From DATHAP01 sp963762865 (GTDB taxonomy: Bacteria > Actinomycetota > Actinomycetes > JACCUZ01): DNA of 64,000 nucleotides. The position numbers and the translations under genes were made by a program. Below are positions 8,502-18,269 of this stretch, one piece after another. The first letter of the stretch is position 1; every line of letters begins with the position of its first letter. The notes beneath the pieces were generated by a model that saw only the letters and a list, made by a program, of their open reading frames with translations, was not told the origin of the DNA and ran no database searches. The DNA lies in the NCBI GenBank assembly GCA_963762865.1, contig CAVXNC010000009.1:62001-126000 (forward strand). Reading direction: 5' to 3'.

Positions 8502-9209
8502 TCAATCCTTCTTCGCGGCGGACACGTCGACGCACACGACTCCCTTGTTGCCGTCCTGGTCTGCGATCACGGTGAGCGAGGGTGCGTCGCTGTCATCGAC
8601 GACGGTCCCACCCGCGGCGAGGGCGGCGGCGATCCGTTGCGCAGCCACTTCGGGCGCCACATAGACCTCGATGTGGAACCGCTGGCGCGGGGTCTCGTGT
8701 TCGTCGGCGTCCCCGAACCACAGGTTCGGTACCCGTCCCGTGGCGTCACGGACTTCGTCGCTGGGGGTCCCGTGGCCCTGGGCCTCGGCGTTCCCGGTCA
8801 GCAGGGCGGCCCACATCGGGGCGATGGTCGCGGAGTGCGCCGTGTCGAGGCCGAGCTCGATGACGCTGACCGAGGCGGGGTCTGCGTCCATCTTGTGGTC
8901 GGCGGCGATCTCGGTGATCCGTCGCGCGAGGTCGACGTCCTGCTGGGTCACCCATTCGATGACGTATTCGGTGCCCTCGTCGTCGCGGTAGATGGCGTCG
9001 TCGCTGATCAGCTTGAGGTCGACGTACCCGTTGCCGATCGACACGCTCGGGTGGTGTCCGATCGCGTCGCCCGCCTCGCCCACCGCGGCGACGAATCGTG
9101 CGCCGGTGCCGAAGTCGTCCACCACGTAGCGGGCATGCAGTCCCTGGGCCAGCTTGCGCCAGTCGGTCAGGTTGGCCGCGGCGATCTGATCGCCCTTCAG
9201 CATGTCCAT
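8502..9209 (-). CDS. Pterin carbinolamine dehydratase-like / VOC domain protein
   Basis: 235 residues from ATG 9209 (a second in-frame ATG lies 6 nt on). The first 95 or so residues (TDWRKLAQGLHARYVVDDFG, GHHPSVSIGNGYVDLKLIS) resemble 4a-hydroxytetrahydrobiopterin dehydratase, though the usual paired His is reduced to GHHP. The rest (IELGLDTAHSATIAPMWAAL, LWFGDADE, RFHIEVYVAPEVA) is a glyoxalase/VOC fold. Fused forms like this are common in actinobacteria but uncharacterised. A nearly identical, truncated copy of its middle part is found at 35918-36357. Confidence 0.75.
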   Translation of the reverse strand: MDMLKGDQIAAANLTDWRKLAQGLHARYVVDDFGTGARFVAAVGEAGDAIGHHPSVSIGNGYVDLKLISDDAIYRDDEGTEYVIEWVTQQDVDLARRITEIAADHKMDADPASVSVIELGLDTAHSATIAPMWAALLTGNAEAQGHGTPSDEVRDATGRVPNLWFGDADEHETPRQRFHIEVYVAPEVAAQRIAAALAAGGTVVDDSDAPSLTVIADQDGNKGVVCVDVSAAKKD

Positions 9210-9294
9210 GGACGGGGACCGTAGCCCTGACTCAGCCGAGGCGCTAGCGCCCCCACTCCCGCTGCTACCGACGTCGACGTTGGGACGCCGAACC

Positions 9295-10188
9295 TCAGAC
9301 GAAGCCGGGAAGGTCCGCCCAGGCCGCTGCTGGCGGGTCCTCGTCGTCGCGGCGGGCCTCGACCTCGATCAGGCCGTACGGGCGGTCGGCGGCCCAGAAG
9401 ACCTCTCCGGGGTTCGGCAGCCCGAAGGGCGCCAGGTCGGCGGCGAAGTGGTGCCGGTTGGGTGCCGAGAGCCGCACCTCCCCCACGGCGTCGTGCTCGG
9501 CCAGCACCGCCCGGCCCATCTCCCACAGCGTCTGCTGCAAGGCCAGGCTGTGCAGCCCGCCGAACCTCGACACCAGGAGAGCCCGCACCGCCGACCAGGC
9601 CTCGTCCGGGTCGGCGGGCGTCTCGCGCCAGCGCCAGCGGGCGGTGAGGGACGTCGCCATCACGCGGTCGGTCGTCGGCTGCAGCGTCGTGTAGGAGTCG
9701 GTGAGGAAGCCGTGGAACTCCGAGCCGGTCGACTTCAGCAGCACCAGGTCGGACAGCCCGGACACCACGTGCGTGGTGCCGGTCTCCGCCGTCACGGCGA
9801 CCGTGCGCACGTCGGTGCCGCGGCGTACGAACGTGTGGTCATGGGGCGCGCCGTCCACCGACGCGCGGTCCCACGCGTGCTCCTCGACCGTGACCCGTGC
9901 GGACGTGACGGGCGCGACGTCGTCGACGAAGTGCCGCGCCAGTGCGGTCGCGAAGGTCTCCGGCGAGGCGATGCCGACCTCCTTGGCGTAGGCCAGGACG
10001 GTGTTCTTCTGGGTGTCGGTCGGCAGGACGGCGGCCTGGTCGCCGGAGTCGTGCGCGGCCGCGAAGTCGCCGCGCAGCGCGGTCGACACGACGAGGTCGC
10101 GGATCTCGTGGCGCGGGCTGTCGCGCACGACGCGCACGACGTGGGTCTCCGCCTTGCCGTAGCGGTTGTCGCCGAGCACGATGCCCAT
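9295..10188 (-). CDS. pucL: Urate oxidase (uricase)
   Basis: 297 residues, the normal length for cofactor-free uricase with two T-fold domains. MGIVLGDNRYGKAETHVVRV carries the catalytic Lys region, DTQKNTVLAYAKE the active-site Thr/Asp region, and FHGFLTDSYTTL and SAPNRHHFAADL are family signatures. It oxidises urate to 5-hydroxyisourate with O2, releasing H2O2. It is the last gene of the purine operon, beginning 3 nt after the HIU hydrolase stop. No C-terminal SKL-like signal is expected or seen. Confidence 0.96.
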   Translation of the reverse strand: MGIVLGDNRYGKAETHVVRVVRDSPRHEIRDLVVSTALRGDFAAAHDSGDQAAVLPTDTQKNTVLAYAKEVGIASPETFATALARHFVDDVAPVTSARVTVEEHAWDRASVDGAPHDHTFVRRGTDVRTVAVTAETGTTHVVSGLSDLVLLKSTGSEFHGFLTDSYTTLQPTTDRVMATSLTARWRWRETPADPDEAWSAVRALLVSRFGGLHSLALQQTLWEMGRAVLAEHDAVGEVRLSAPNRHHFAADLAPFGLPNPGEVFWAADRPYGLIEVEARRDDEDPPAAAWADLPGFV

Positions 10189-10191
10189 CCG

Positions 10192-10500
10192 TCAGCTCCC
10201 GCGGTAGGTGGAGTAGGCGAAGGGCGACAGCAGCAGCGGCACGTGGTGGTGCCCCTCGCCGAGGGTGAACGTCACGACGACCTCGGGGTAGAACGTCTCG
10301 CGGTCCTGACCGGCGAACCACTCGCCGGTCGCGAAGACCAGCCGGTGGTCACCGGGCTCCGGTGCACCGAGGTCGCGCACCCGGCCGTCGTCGTCGGTGC
10401 GCGACTCGGCGACGACCGTGCCGTCGGTGCGCTCCAGCCGGACGCCGACCCCCGCCGCCGGCCGGCCCAGCGCCGCGTCGAGCACGTGGGTGGTGACCAT
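10192..10500 (-). CDS. uraH: 5-hydroxyisourate hydrolase (transthyretin-like)
   Basis: 102 residues. It begins VTTHVLDAALGRPA and ends FAYSTYRGS, the hallmark YRGS C-terminus of HIU hydrolases as opposed to transthyretins; active-site His and Arg are present (THVLD, HHHVPLLLSP). It hydrolyses 5-hydroxyisourate to OHCU. Its ATG shares one base with the stop of the upstream fusion gene (TGATG), so translation is coupled. Confidence 0.95.
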   Translation of the reverse strand: MVTTHVLDAALGRPAAGVGVRLERTDGTVVAESRTDDDGRVRDLGAPEPGDHRLVFATGEWFAGQDRETFYPEVVVTFTLGEGHHHVPLLLSPFAYSTYRGS

Positions 10501-12212
10501 CAGCCCTCCTCCTCGAGCAGCCGGTCGAGCCGCAGCCGGTTGATGGTGCCGAGCTCCGCGCGGACGACCCGGCGCTCGGTGTCGCGGTCGTTGAGCAGCC
10601 GCGACCGGAGCACGTCGAGCAGCTCCTCGCCGCTGCGCCCGCTGGCGGCGACGAGGTAGACGTGGCCGAACCGTTCCTCGTAGGTGCGGTTGCCGGCGGC
10701 CAGCGCGGCCAGGGTCTCCTCGCCACGTACGGCCGACTGCTCGCGCTGCGACGTCGCGCCGCCGCGCTCGCCGATCCGCGGGTGCCCGGCGAGGGCCTCG
10801 TCGACGTCGCTCTCGGAGAGCGTGGCGAGCGCGTCGGCGGCAACCGACTGGAGTGCGTCGGCGCTCCCGAACGGCCGCGCGGCGGCGACCAGATCCACCC
10901 AGCGCGGTGCGGCGCAGACCGTGGCGAGGCGACTGCGCAGCTCGCTGTCGGGCAGCGCGTCGAGGGCGAGGCCGCCGCGGCGCGCGAGCTGGCGGACCTC
11001 GGCGACCGTCGGCCCGCCGGCCTCCTTGACCTCGGCGGCGTCCACGGCACCGCAGTCGAGGGCGCGCGCCACGAAGCCGGCCAGGGCGTACGCCGTCGCC
11101 GGTTCGTCGAGCACGCCACCCGCCCGGCGGTCGAGGTAGTCGCGCAGCCGGATGACCGCCTGGTCGAGGCCGGCGCGGTAGAAGGCGAAGGTGGCGAGGT
11201 AGCGGGTCGGCAGCTGGGCCGGGTGCAGGTCCCAACCCTGGTAGAGGCCCCGCTGCAGCGACCGGCCTACCAGCCGGGCGTGCAGTGCCCACGCTGCCTC
11301 GACGTGCTCGCGGTCCCCGACCGGCAGCACGTTGGTCGAGCCGTCGCTGACCCGCACGCCGGTCTGCGCGGCCGCGACCTGCAGCACGTCCTTCGCGTGG
11401 TCGGCGACCGGGTGGTCCATGGCCTGGTGGTGCGGGGCGACGCCGAGGGAGGCGCTGTAGTCGTAGGTCCCGTAGTGCAGGCCGGTGCACCGGCCGTCGG
11501 CGGCGTGCACGAGGCGTGCGACGGTCGCGGTCCCGTCGGCACCGAGCACCGACTGCGGGGTCTCGACCTGCACCTCGAAGTGCAGCGAGCGCTCGGCCAG
11601 GCCGTGCGCCTGCTCGAGGCGCTCACAGAGCAGGACCATCGCGGTCACCTGGTCCACCGAGGTCACCTTGGGCAGCGTGACGACGAAGCCGGGCGGCAGC
11701 GTGCCCCCCAGCGCGCCGAGGACCAGGTCGAGCGACCGCACGCCGCGGCGGCGGGTCGGCGCCTCCAGCGACTTGGCGCGGGTGCCGCGGACCAGTGGCG
11801 CGGTGTCGCCGCCGATCTCGGCCAGCACCTCCCCGACCCGGGTGGCGTCCCAGTCCTCGTCCTCGTCGGACCGGTTGCCGTAGCCGTCCTCCAGGTCGAG
11901 CCGCAGGTCCTCCACCGGCTGGTCGGTCAGCTTGGCCAGCACGCGCGGCCAGGCGGCGGCCACCACGTCGGGGTCGAGGCCGGTGATGCGGGCCATCGAC
12001 GCCGCGTCCTCGCCCTCGACGGACTCCAGCGCCGAGGAGCCGACCCGCTCGACCACGTCGGCGCCGACCAGCGGGTGGTCGGCAGGCAGGTAGAGGGTCT
12101 GCACCGGCTGCCGGGTGGCCGGGTCGCCCGGCCAACCGGCCGTCAGCGCCTCGTCGGCGCCGCCGAGCAGCCGGTCCAGCTCGGCGTAGACGTCGTCCGG
12201 CAACCCACTCAT
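10500..12212 (-). CDS. DUF6986 CitE/HpcH-like aldolase domain fused to OHCU decarboxylase
   Basis: 570 residues. Residues about 1-410 form a TIM-barrel domain of the CitE/HpcH-HpaI aldolase superfamily (recognised as DUF6986): LRLDLEDGYGNRSDEDED recalls the CitE metal-binding DLED motif, HFEVQVETPQS supplies a second acidic ligand, and GWDLHPAQL resembles the CitE IHPSQ motif. Residues about 415-570 are an OHCU decarboxylase: APRWVDLVAAARPF, LAGHPRIGER (catalytic His-Pro), TYEERFGHVYLVAASGRS and a conserved RLRLDRLLEE end. The second domain converts OHCU to S-allantoin. The first has no proven function; fusion in this operon suggests action on a purine catabolite such as ureidoglycolate or glyoxylate. 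It overlaps alc by 4 nt (ATGA). Confidence 0.85.
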   Translation of the reverse strand: MSGLPDDVYAELDRLLGGADEALTAGWPGDPATRQPVQTLYLPADHPLVGADVVERVGSSALESVEGEDAASMARITGLDPDVVAAAWPRVLAKLTDQPVEDLRLDLEDGYGNRSDEDEDWDATRVGEVLAEIGGDTAPLVRGTRAKSLEAPTRRRGVRSLDLVLGALGGTLPPGFVVTLPKVTSVDQVTAMVLLCERLEQAHGLAERSLHFEVQVETPQSVLGADGTATVARLVHAADGRCTGLHYGTYDYSASLGVAPHHQAMDHPVADHAKDVLQVAAAQTGVRVSDGSTNVLPVGDREHVEAAWALHARLVGRSLQRGLYQGWDLHPAQLPTRYLATFAFYRAGLDQAVIRLRDYLDRRAGGVLDEPATAYALAGFVARALDCGAVDAAEVKEAGGPTVAEVRQLARRGGLALDALPDSELRSRLATVCAAPRWVDLVAAARPFGSADALQSVAADALATLSESDVDEALAGHPRIGERGGATSQREQSAVRGEETLAALAAGNRTYEERFGHVYLVAASGRSGEELLDVLRSRLLNDRDTERRVVRAELGTINRLRLDRLLEEEG

Positions 12213-13228
12213 GAGGTGGCGGTCCAGCGGTCGCGGAGGGCGGCCAGGCCGGCCTCGGTGGGCGTGCCCCAGAGCCGCAGCCGGGCCATGCCGCCGTCCG
12301 GGTAGACGTCGAGGCGCACCTCGGTCGCCGGAGTCGCTGCGTCGACCACGAAGCGGTGCCGGGTGTCGGGCTGGAGCGGCGTACGGGCGAGAAGGGGCTG
12401 CCAGCCACCACCGCCCGCGTCGCGGGCGGACAGGGCGGCCGCACCTGGCGCGTTGCCGAGGAACCACGTCGTGTCCAGCTCCGCGACGCGGACGACGCCC
12501 TCGCAGGCCAGCCGCACCTCGACCCAGTCGTTGCCGTCGTCTCGCCGGCGCGCGGTCTCCCAGCCCTCTCCCATGCTGCGCGCGTTGCCCGGGGCGACGA
12601 GGCGCAGCGGCGAGCCGTAGTAGAGGTTGCTGCAGCCGGTGACAGTCCCGCCGTTCTCGAGGGCGGCGAGGTCGACGGTGCCGAGTGCCTCGATGAAGGA
12701 CGGGTCCGCGACCGGCTCACCGTGGACGCGCAGCCGGGCGACACCGCCGTCGGGATAGACGGCCAGCCGGACGTGGGTCCAGCAGCGCTCGGACGCGACC
12801 TCGAAGGAGTTGGCCGTGTCGCCCTTGAGCGGTGCCCGCTCGACCAGGGTCGTCCAGTCCATCGCGCGCAGCTCGTCGACGGAGGGCGTCCGGTCGGCAC
12901 AGACCGCCTCGACCGCTGCCTCGACGGGGAAGTTGCCGGTGAAGTGACTCGTGTCGACGACCACTGCGCGCACCACGCCGGGGATGCCGAGCCGCACGAT
13001 CGCCTCGTCGCGCGAGTCCGGTGTGCGGTCGCGCCGGCGCCGGGTCTCCCAGCCGTCGTAGACCTGGCCCTTCGCGCCGAAGGTCTGCGGCGCGAAGGTC
13101 GCCGTCCCGGGCGTGATGAGGTTCTCGCGGCCGGCGAAGAGCTCGTCGTTGGCCCACACCACGCCACCGCCGTAGGTCCGCAGCGCCAGGTCGGGCAGTG
13201 TCGTCGCGGCGAGCCGGGTCTCGTCCAT
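12209..13228 (-). CDS. alc: Allantoicase
   Basis: 339 residues with two allantoicase repeats. Paired motifs DELFAGRENLITPG and GWETRRRRD occur in the first half; TGCSNLYYGSPLRLVAPG and GWETARRRDD in the second. It hydrolyses allantoate to S-ureidoglycolate and urea. Start ATG 13228 shares a base with the allantoinase stop (TGATG), and its own stop overlaps the next start by 4 nt. Having both allantoinase and allantoicase implies the urea-releasing route rather than the allantoate amidohydrolase route. Confidence 0.95.
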   Translation of the reverse strand: MDETRLAATTLPDLALRTYGGGVVWANDELFAGRENLITPGTATFAPQTFGAKGQVYDGWETRRRRDRTPDSRDEAIVRLGIPGVVRAVVVDTSHFTGNFPVEAAVEAVCADRTPSVDELRAMDWTTLVERAPLKGDTANSFEVASERCWTHVRLAVYPDGGVARLRVHGEPVADPSFIEALGTVDLAALENGGTVTGCSNLYYGSPLRLVAPGNARSMGEGWETARRRDDGNDWVEVRLACEGVVRVAELDTTWFLGNAPGAAALSARDAGGGGWQPLLARTPLQPDTRHRFVVDAATPATEVRLDVYPDGGMARLRLWGTPTEAGLAALRDRWTATS

Positions 13229-14563
13229 CACGCGTCTCCCCTCGACAGCAGCCGGCCGCGGGTGGGCCCGTCGGCGGTGACCGGCGACCCAGCCAACCAC
13301 GTCGCGCGCACCACGCCGGTCAGGCGCCGGCCGTCGTACGGCGTCAGCGGGTTGCGGTGGTGCAGCCGCGCGGCGTCGACGACCAGGTCGTCGTCGGGCG
13401 CGAAGGCGACGAGGTCGGCCGCGGCGCCCTCGCGGATCGCGCCCTTCGTGGCGAGGCCGGCGAGCGCCGCGGGTCCGGCCGACATCCACCGCACGACGTC
13501 GATGAGGTCGTGGCCGCGACGCCGCGCCTCGGTCCAGACCAGCGGCAGCCCGAGCTGCAGCGACGAGATGCCGCCCCACGCGTCGCCGAAGTCACCGGTG
13601 TCGAGCGCCTTGCGGTCGGCCGTCGACGGCGAGTGGTCGGAGACGACGAGGTCGATGGTGCCGTCTGCGAGGCCGCCCCAGAGCGCGTCGCGGTTGGCGT
13701 CGCCCCGCACCGGCGGGCAGCACTTGAACTGCGTCGCGCCGTCGGGCACGTCCTCCGCGCGCAGCACCAGGTAGTGCGGGCAGGTCTCCACCGTGATGCG
13801 CACGCGGTCGGCCTTGGCCTTCGCGAGCATCGGGAGGGCGCTCGCGCTCGACAGGTGCACGACGTGCACGCGCGCACCCGTCGTGCGCGCGGCCTCGATG
13901 ACTGCGGCGATCGCGTCGTCCTCGGCCTCCGGCGGACGGGAGGTCAGGAAGTCGCCGTACGTCCGGCTGCTGGTCGTCTCGCGCAGCGCCGCGGGGTCCT
14001 CGGCGTGCACGAGCAGCAGCCCGTCGACCTCGGCCAGCTCGGCGCACAGGGCCGGCAGGCCGGCCGTCCCGATCGCGGGGAACTCCTCGACACCCGAGTC
14101 GGGCAGGAAGCACTTCACGCCGAAGACGCCGGCTGACAGCAACGCGTTCAGCCGTCCGGCGTTGGCCGGCACCGCGCCGCCCCAGAACCCGACGTCGACT
14201 GCGACCTTGCCTTGTGCCGCGGCTCGCTTGGTCTCGAGGGACTCTGGGTCGAGGGTCGGCGGGATGCTGTTCAGCGGCATGTCGAGGACCGTGGTGACAC
14301 CCCCGGCTGCCGCGGCGCGGGTCGCTGTCGCGAAGCCTTCCCACTCGGTGCGTCCCGGCTCGTTGACGTGGACGTGGGTGTCGACCAGTCCGGGCAGCAG
14401 GACGACGTCGCCGCCGAGCTCGACGACCTCCCGGCCGCCGACGGCTCGGTCGAGCGGTCCCACTCGGTCGATGCCGCCCGGCCACGACGGTGACCGTCAC
14501 TGCCTCCTCCCGGGCGTCGAGCACGGCGCGGGGGGCGTGCAGCACCAGGTCGGGGTCGGTCAC
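13228..14563 (-). pseudogene. allB: Allantoinase, one frameshift near the N-terminus
   Basis: From GTG 14563 the frame gives TDPDLVLHAPRAVLDAREE to TVTVVAG; the rest of the protein continues in another frame (VGPLDRAVGGREVVELGGD to the stop at 13228). One extra base in the GGGCGGC run at about 14480-14485 explains the break; removing it gives AGRIDRVGPLD and a full-length protein of about 444 residues. The metal-binding motif DTHVHVNEPGRTEWEGF, the second His region HVVHLSSA and the Asp of DHSPS are intact. It opens allantoin to allantoate. Translation from a downstream start near 14463 would still give the catalytic barrel without the first small beta domain. Confidence 0.85.
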
Positions 14564-16908
14564 CTCAGGACGATGTCGTCGGGCCGCACCGGCACCCGGG
14601 TGAGGAAGAGCCCGGTCGCGTCCCGGATCGCGGCCAGCACCGCCGGCCCGGACGACACCGTCGGCGGCTCACCGACCCCGCGAAGGCCGTAGGGCGCGTG
14701 CGGGTCGGGGAGCTCCAGCACCTCGACCTGCATCGGCGGCATGTCGAGGATCGTGGGGATCAGGTAGTCGGTGAAGGACGGGTTGCGGATCTGGCCGCCG
14801 GTCACGACGACTTCCTCCATCACCGCGAGCCCCATGCCCTGCGCGCTGCCGCCGTGGATCTGGCCGAGCACCGCCTGCGGGTTGACCGCCCGGCCGACGT
14901 CCTGGGTGCACGCCATCTCGACCACCTTGACCAGGCCGAGCTCCACGTCGACGTCGACGACGGCACGGTGTGCCGCGAAGGCGTACTGCACGTGTGCGTT
15001 CCCCTGGCCGGTCTCCGGGTCGACCGCCTCGGTCGGTCGGTGCCGCCAGGTCACGGTCTCCTCGACGTGCTCGTCGCCGAGCAGTGCCGCCAGGTCCTCG
15101 AGCACGGCCGGCCAGCTGTCCCAGTCGTCCCGCCCCGCCCGTGCGAGCACGGCGCTGCGCACGCGACGACAGGCCTCCTGCACGGCGCCGCCGGTCACGT
15201 AGGTCTGCCGCGACGCCGACGTGGAGCCGCCCGACCCGACCGCCGTGTCGGCCGGCGCGACGACGACCCGCTCGACCCCGAGCTCGGTCCGCGCTATCTG
15301 CTGCTGGACCGTGACGAGCCCCTGCCCGACCTCGGCGGCCGCGGTGTGCACCGTGACGGTCGGCTCGCCGGCCACGACCTCGAGCCGCACCCGCGCGGTC
15401 GACGAGTCGTCGAAGCCCTCGCTGAAGCCGATGTTCTTGTAGCCGACCGCCCAGCCGACCCCGCGACGGACGCCTTCGCCGTGCGTGGTGTTGGAGACGC
15501 CGCCGGGCATCGAGCGCAGGTCGTGCCCGTCGCCGTTGGTCGCCGGCGGCGGCATCGGCATCGCCTGCAGCCGCCGCAGCAGCTCGGCGACCGGCGCGGC
15601 ACTGTCGACCACCTGGCCGGTGGGCGCGACCGACCCCTCCTGCATCGCGTTGCGCACCCGGATCTCGACGGGGTCCATCCCGAGCGCGGCGGCGCCCTTG
15701 TCCATCTGCGACTCGTAGGCGAAGGCGGCCTGCACGGCGCCGAAGCCGCGCATCGCACCGCACGGCGGGTTGTTCGTGTAGGCGCCCCAGCAGTCCATCC
15801 GCACGGCCGGCACGACGTAGGGCCCGATGCCCATCAGCCCGGCGTTGCCCACGACTGCCGCCGACGACGAGCAGTAGGCGCCGCCGTCGAGCCAGATGCG
15901 GGCCTCGACGAAGAGCAGCTCCCCGTCGTCGGTGAAGCCGTGGTCGTACTGCATCCGCGCCGGGTGCCGGTGGACGTGGCCGAAGAACGACTCCTCGCGG
16001 TTGTAGGACATCTTCACCGGCTTGCCGGTGCGCATCGCGAGCAGGCAGGCGTGCACGTGCATCGACAGGTCCTCGCGGCCGCCGAAGGCACCGCCGACAC
16101 CAGCCAGCGTCAGCCTGACCTTCTCGGGTGGCAGCCCGAGCGCCCGGCAGATCTGCTGCTGGTCGACGTGCAGCCACTGGGTCGAGACGTAGAGGTCGAC
16201 GCCGCCGTCCTCGGCGGGCACCGCGAGCCCGGACTCCGGCCCGAGGAAGGCCTGGTCCTGCATGCCGACCTCGTACTCGCCGGACACCACGACGTGCGCC
16301 GCCGACCGCGCCGCGTCGAGGTCGCCCTTGCGCACCTTCAGGTGCCGGATCAGGTTGCCCTCCGGTCGCAGGTGGGCGTTCTCGCGGCTGTTCTCGACGA
16401 CCGGCGTGGGCTCCGGGTGCAGGTTGGCCACCGGCCCGCGCGTGCCGTGGCCGAGGGCGTCGCGCGCGTCGGTGACCGGCTCGAGCACCTCGTAGTCGAC
16501 GGCGATCCGCGCACAGGCCCGTCGCGCCGTCTCGGGATGGTCGGCCGCGACCAGCGCGACCGGTTCGCCCTGGTAGAGCACGGTGCCCCTGGCGAGCACC
16601 GGCTGGTCGGCGATCTCCAGCCCGTAGAGCAGCTCACCCGGCACGTCGTCGGAGGTCAGCACCGCGAAGACGCCGGGCACAGCCAGAGCCGCGCCGATGT
16701 CCAGCGACCGGATGCGCGCGTGCGGGTGCGGGCTCCGCAGCGTGACGCCCCACAGCATGTCGTCCATCCACAGGTCGCTGCCGTAGGCGAACTCCCCGGT
16801 GACCTTCAGCGTCCCGTCGGGACGCGCCGCGTCGGTGCCGACCCCGCCGTCGGTGCCGGTCGGCGTGCGGGTGGGTGCGCCGGTTGCCGTGCTCGGCGAC
16901 GCCGTCAC
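14560..16908 (-). CDS. xdhA: Xanthine dehydrogenase, molybdopterin-binding subunit
   Basis: 782 residues from GTG 16908 (overlapping the deaminase stop, GTGA). Motifs in order: GEFAYGSDLWMDDMLWG, QDQAFLGPESGLA, GVGGAFGGRED, PVKMSYNREESFFGH, GAMRGFGAVQAAFAYES and, near the C-terminus, GLRGVGEPPT holding the catalytic Glu. The size matches Mo subunits of three-subunit enzymes. It hydroxylates hypoxanthine/xanthine to urate together with the FAD and 2Fe-2S subunits encoded upstream. The deaminase gene separates it from those two, but overlaps keep all four coupled. Confidence 0.93.
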   Translation of the reverse strand: MTASPSTATGAPTRTPTGTDGGVGTDAARPDGTLKVTGEFAYGSDLWMDDMLWGVTLRSPHPHARIRSLDIGAALAVPGVFAVLTSDDVPGELLYGLEIADQPVLARGTVLYQGEPVALVAADHPETARRACARIAVDYEVLEPVTDARDALGHGTRGPVANLHPEPTPVVENSRENAHLRPEGNLIRHLKVRKGDLDAARSAAHVVVSGEYEVGMQDQAFLGPESGLAVPAEDGGVDLYVSTQWLHVDQQQICRALGLPPEKVRLTLAGVGGAFGGREDLSMHVHACLLAMRTGKPVKMSYNREESFFGHVHRHPARMQYDHGFTDDGELLFVEARIWLDGGAYCSSSAAVVGNAGLMGIGPYVVPAVRMDCWGAYTNNPPCGAMRGFGAVQAAFAYESQMDKGAAALGMDPVEIRVRNAMQEGSVAPTGQVVDSAAPVAELLRRLQAMPMPPPATNGDGHDLRSMPGGVSNTTHGEGVRRGVGWAVGYKNIGFSEGFDDSSTARVRLEVVAGEPTVTVHTAAAEVGQGLVTVQQQIARTELGVERVVVAPADTAVGSGGSTSASRQTYVTGGAVQEACRRVRSAVLARAGRDDWDSWPAVLEDLAALLGDEHVEETVTWRHRPTEAVDPETGQGNAHVQYAFAAHRAVVDVDVELGLVKVVEMACTQDVGRAVNPQAVLGQIHGGSAQGMGLAVMEEVVVTGGQIRNPSFTDYLIPTILDMPPMQVEVLELPDPHAPYGLRGVGEPPTVSSGPAVLAAIRDATGLFLTRVPVRPDDIVLR

Positions 16909-18269
16909 GACGCGGCCCTCGCGAGCAGGGTGCGCGCCGCAGTCTCGACGTCGCGGGCGGCCGCGTCCTCGTCGACGGTGACCAGCCGGCCGTCCTCGAC
17001 GACGACCCGCCCGCCGACGAGCAGCAGCTCGAGCGGCGGCGGTGACCCGAGCACGAGCGCGACGACCGGGTCGTCGACGCCGGCGTGCGCGAGCGAGTCG
17101 ACCCGCCAGACGGCGAGGTCGGCCAGCTTGCCTGGTTCCAGCGACCCGATCTCGTCCTGCCGGCCGAGCACCTGCGCTCCCCCGACCGTCGCCATCTCCA
17201 GCGCGTCGCGGACCGTGAGCTCGCGAGGTCCGCCCCTCGCCCGCGCGAAGAGCACCGCGTGCCGCACCTCCTCGAGCAGGCTGCCCGCCTCGTTCGACGC
17301 CGCACCGTCGACGCCGAGCCCCACCGGCACACCCGCCTCGCGCAGGTCACGGGTCCGTGCGATGCCGGCACCGAGCCGGGCGTTGCTCGACGGGCAGTGC
17401 GCCACCCCCGTGCGAGTCGCGCCGAGCCGCGCGACGTCGCCGTCGGAGAGGTGCACCGCGTGCGCCAGCCACACGTCGTCACCGAGCCAGCCGAGCGTCT
17501 CGACGTGCTCGACCGGCGTCGCGCCGAAGCGCTCGCGGCAGAACTCCTCCTCGTCGAGCGTCTCGGCGAGGTGCGTGTGCAGCCGGACGCCGTGCCGCCG
17601 GGCCAGCGCGGCGGCCTCGGTCATCAGCTTGGACGTCACCGAGAAGGGCGAGCACGGTGCGACCGCGACCCGCACCATCGCGTCCGGAGCCGGGTCGTGG
17701 AAGCGGCCGATCGCGTCCTCGGTGGCGGACAGGATCGCGTCGAGGTCCTCGACGACGGAGTCCGGCGGCAGCCCGCCCTGCGACGTGCCGAGGTCCATCG
17801 AGCCCCGCGTCGGGTGGAAGCGCAGCCCCACCGCCGCTGCCGCCGACACCTCGGCGGCCATCAGGTCACCGCCGCCGCGCGGGAAGACGTAGTGGTGGTC
17901 GGTGCTCGTCGTGCAACCGGTCAGCGCCATCCGGCCGAGCGCTCCCGTCGCGGCCGCCCGCACGACCTCCTCGTCGAGGCCGGCCCACACCGGGTAGAGC
18001 GCCACCAGCCACTCGAAGAGCGTCGAGTCGACGGCGTGCCCACGGGTCGCCCACTGGTAGAGGTGCTGGTGCGTGTTCACCAGCCCTGGCGTCACCAGGC
18101 AACCGGTGGCGTGCACGACACGGTCGGCTTCGCGACGTACGCCCTCAGGAGCCCGGCCCGCGGCGACCTCGGCGACCCGCCCGTCGCGCACGACGACGTG
18201 GCCGACGGCGTGCTCGGTGCGCTGCGCGTCCATGGTGACGACGGTCGCGCCGTCGATCACGACGCTCAT
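16905..18269 (-). CDS. 8-oxoguanine/guanine deaminase-type amidohydrolase
   Basis: 454 residues from ATG 18269. It is an amidohydrolase-superfamily enzyme: metal ligands in TPGLVNTHQHLYQW, HTHLAETLDEEEF, AHAVHLSDGD and GLGVDGAASNEAGS (the Asp). The LYQW context and the VLFARA C-terminal region follow 8-oxoguanine deaminases closely; the ATZ/TRZ family also includes guanine deaminases. Placement between xanthine dehydrogenase subunits suggests it feeds (oxo)guanine into the urate pathway. Four-base overlaps with both neighbours. Confidence 0.87.
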   Translation of the reverse strand: MSVVIDGATVVTMDAQRTEHAVGHVVVRDGRVAEVAAGRAPEGVRREADRVVHATGCLVTPGLVNTHQHLYQWATRGHAVDSTLFEWLVALYPVWAGLDEEVVRAAATGALGRMALTGCTTSTDHHYVFPRGGGDLMAAEVSAAAAVGLRFHPTRGSMDLGTSQGGLPPDSVVEDLDAILSATEDAIGRFHDPAPDAMVRVAVAPCSPFSVTSKLMTEAAALARRHGVRLHTHLAETLDEEEFCRERFGATPVEHVETLGWLGDDVWLAHAVHLSDGDVARLGATRTGVAHCPSSNARLGAGIARTRDLREAGVPVGLGVDGAASNEAGSLLEEVRHAVLFARARGGPRELTVRDALEMATVGGAQVLGRQDEIGSLEPGKLADLAVWRVDSLAHAGVDDPVVALVLGSPPPLELLLVGGRVVVEDGRLVTVDEDAAARDVETAARTLLARAAS

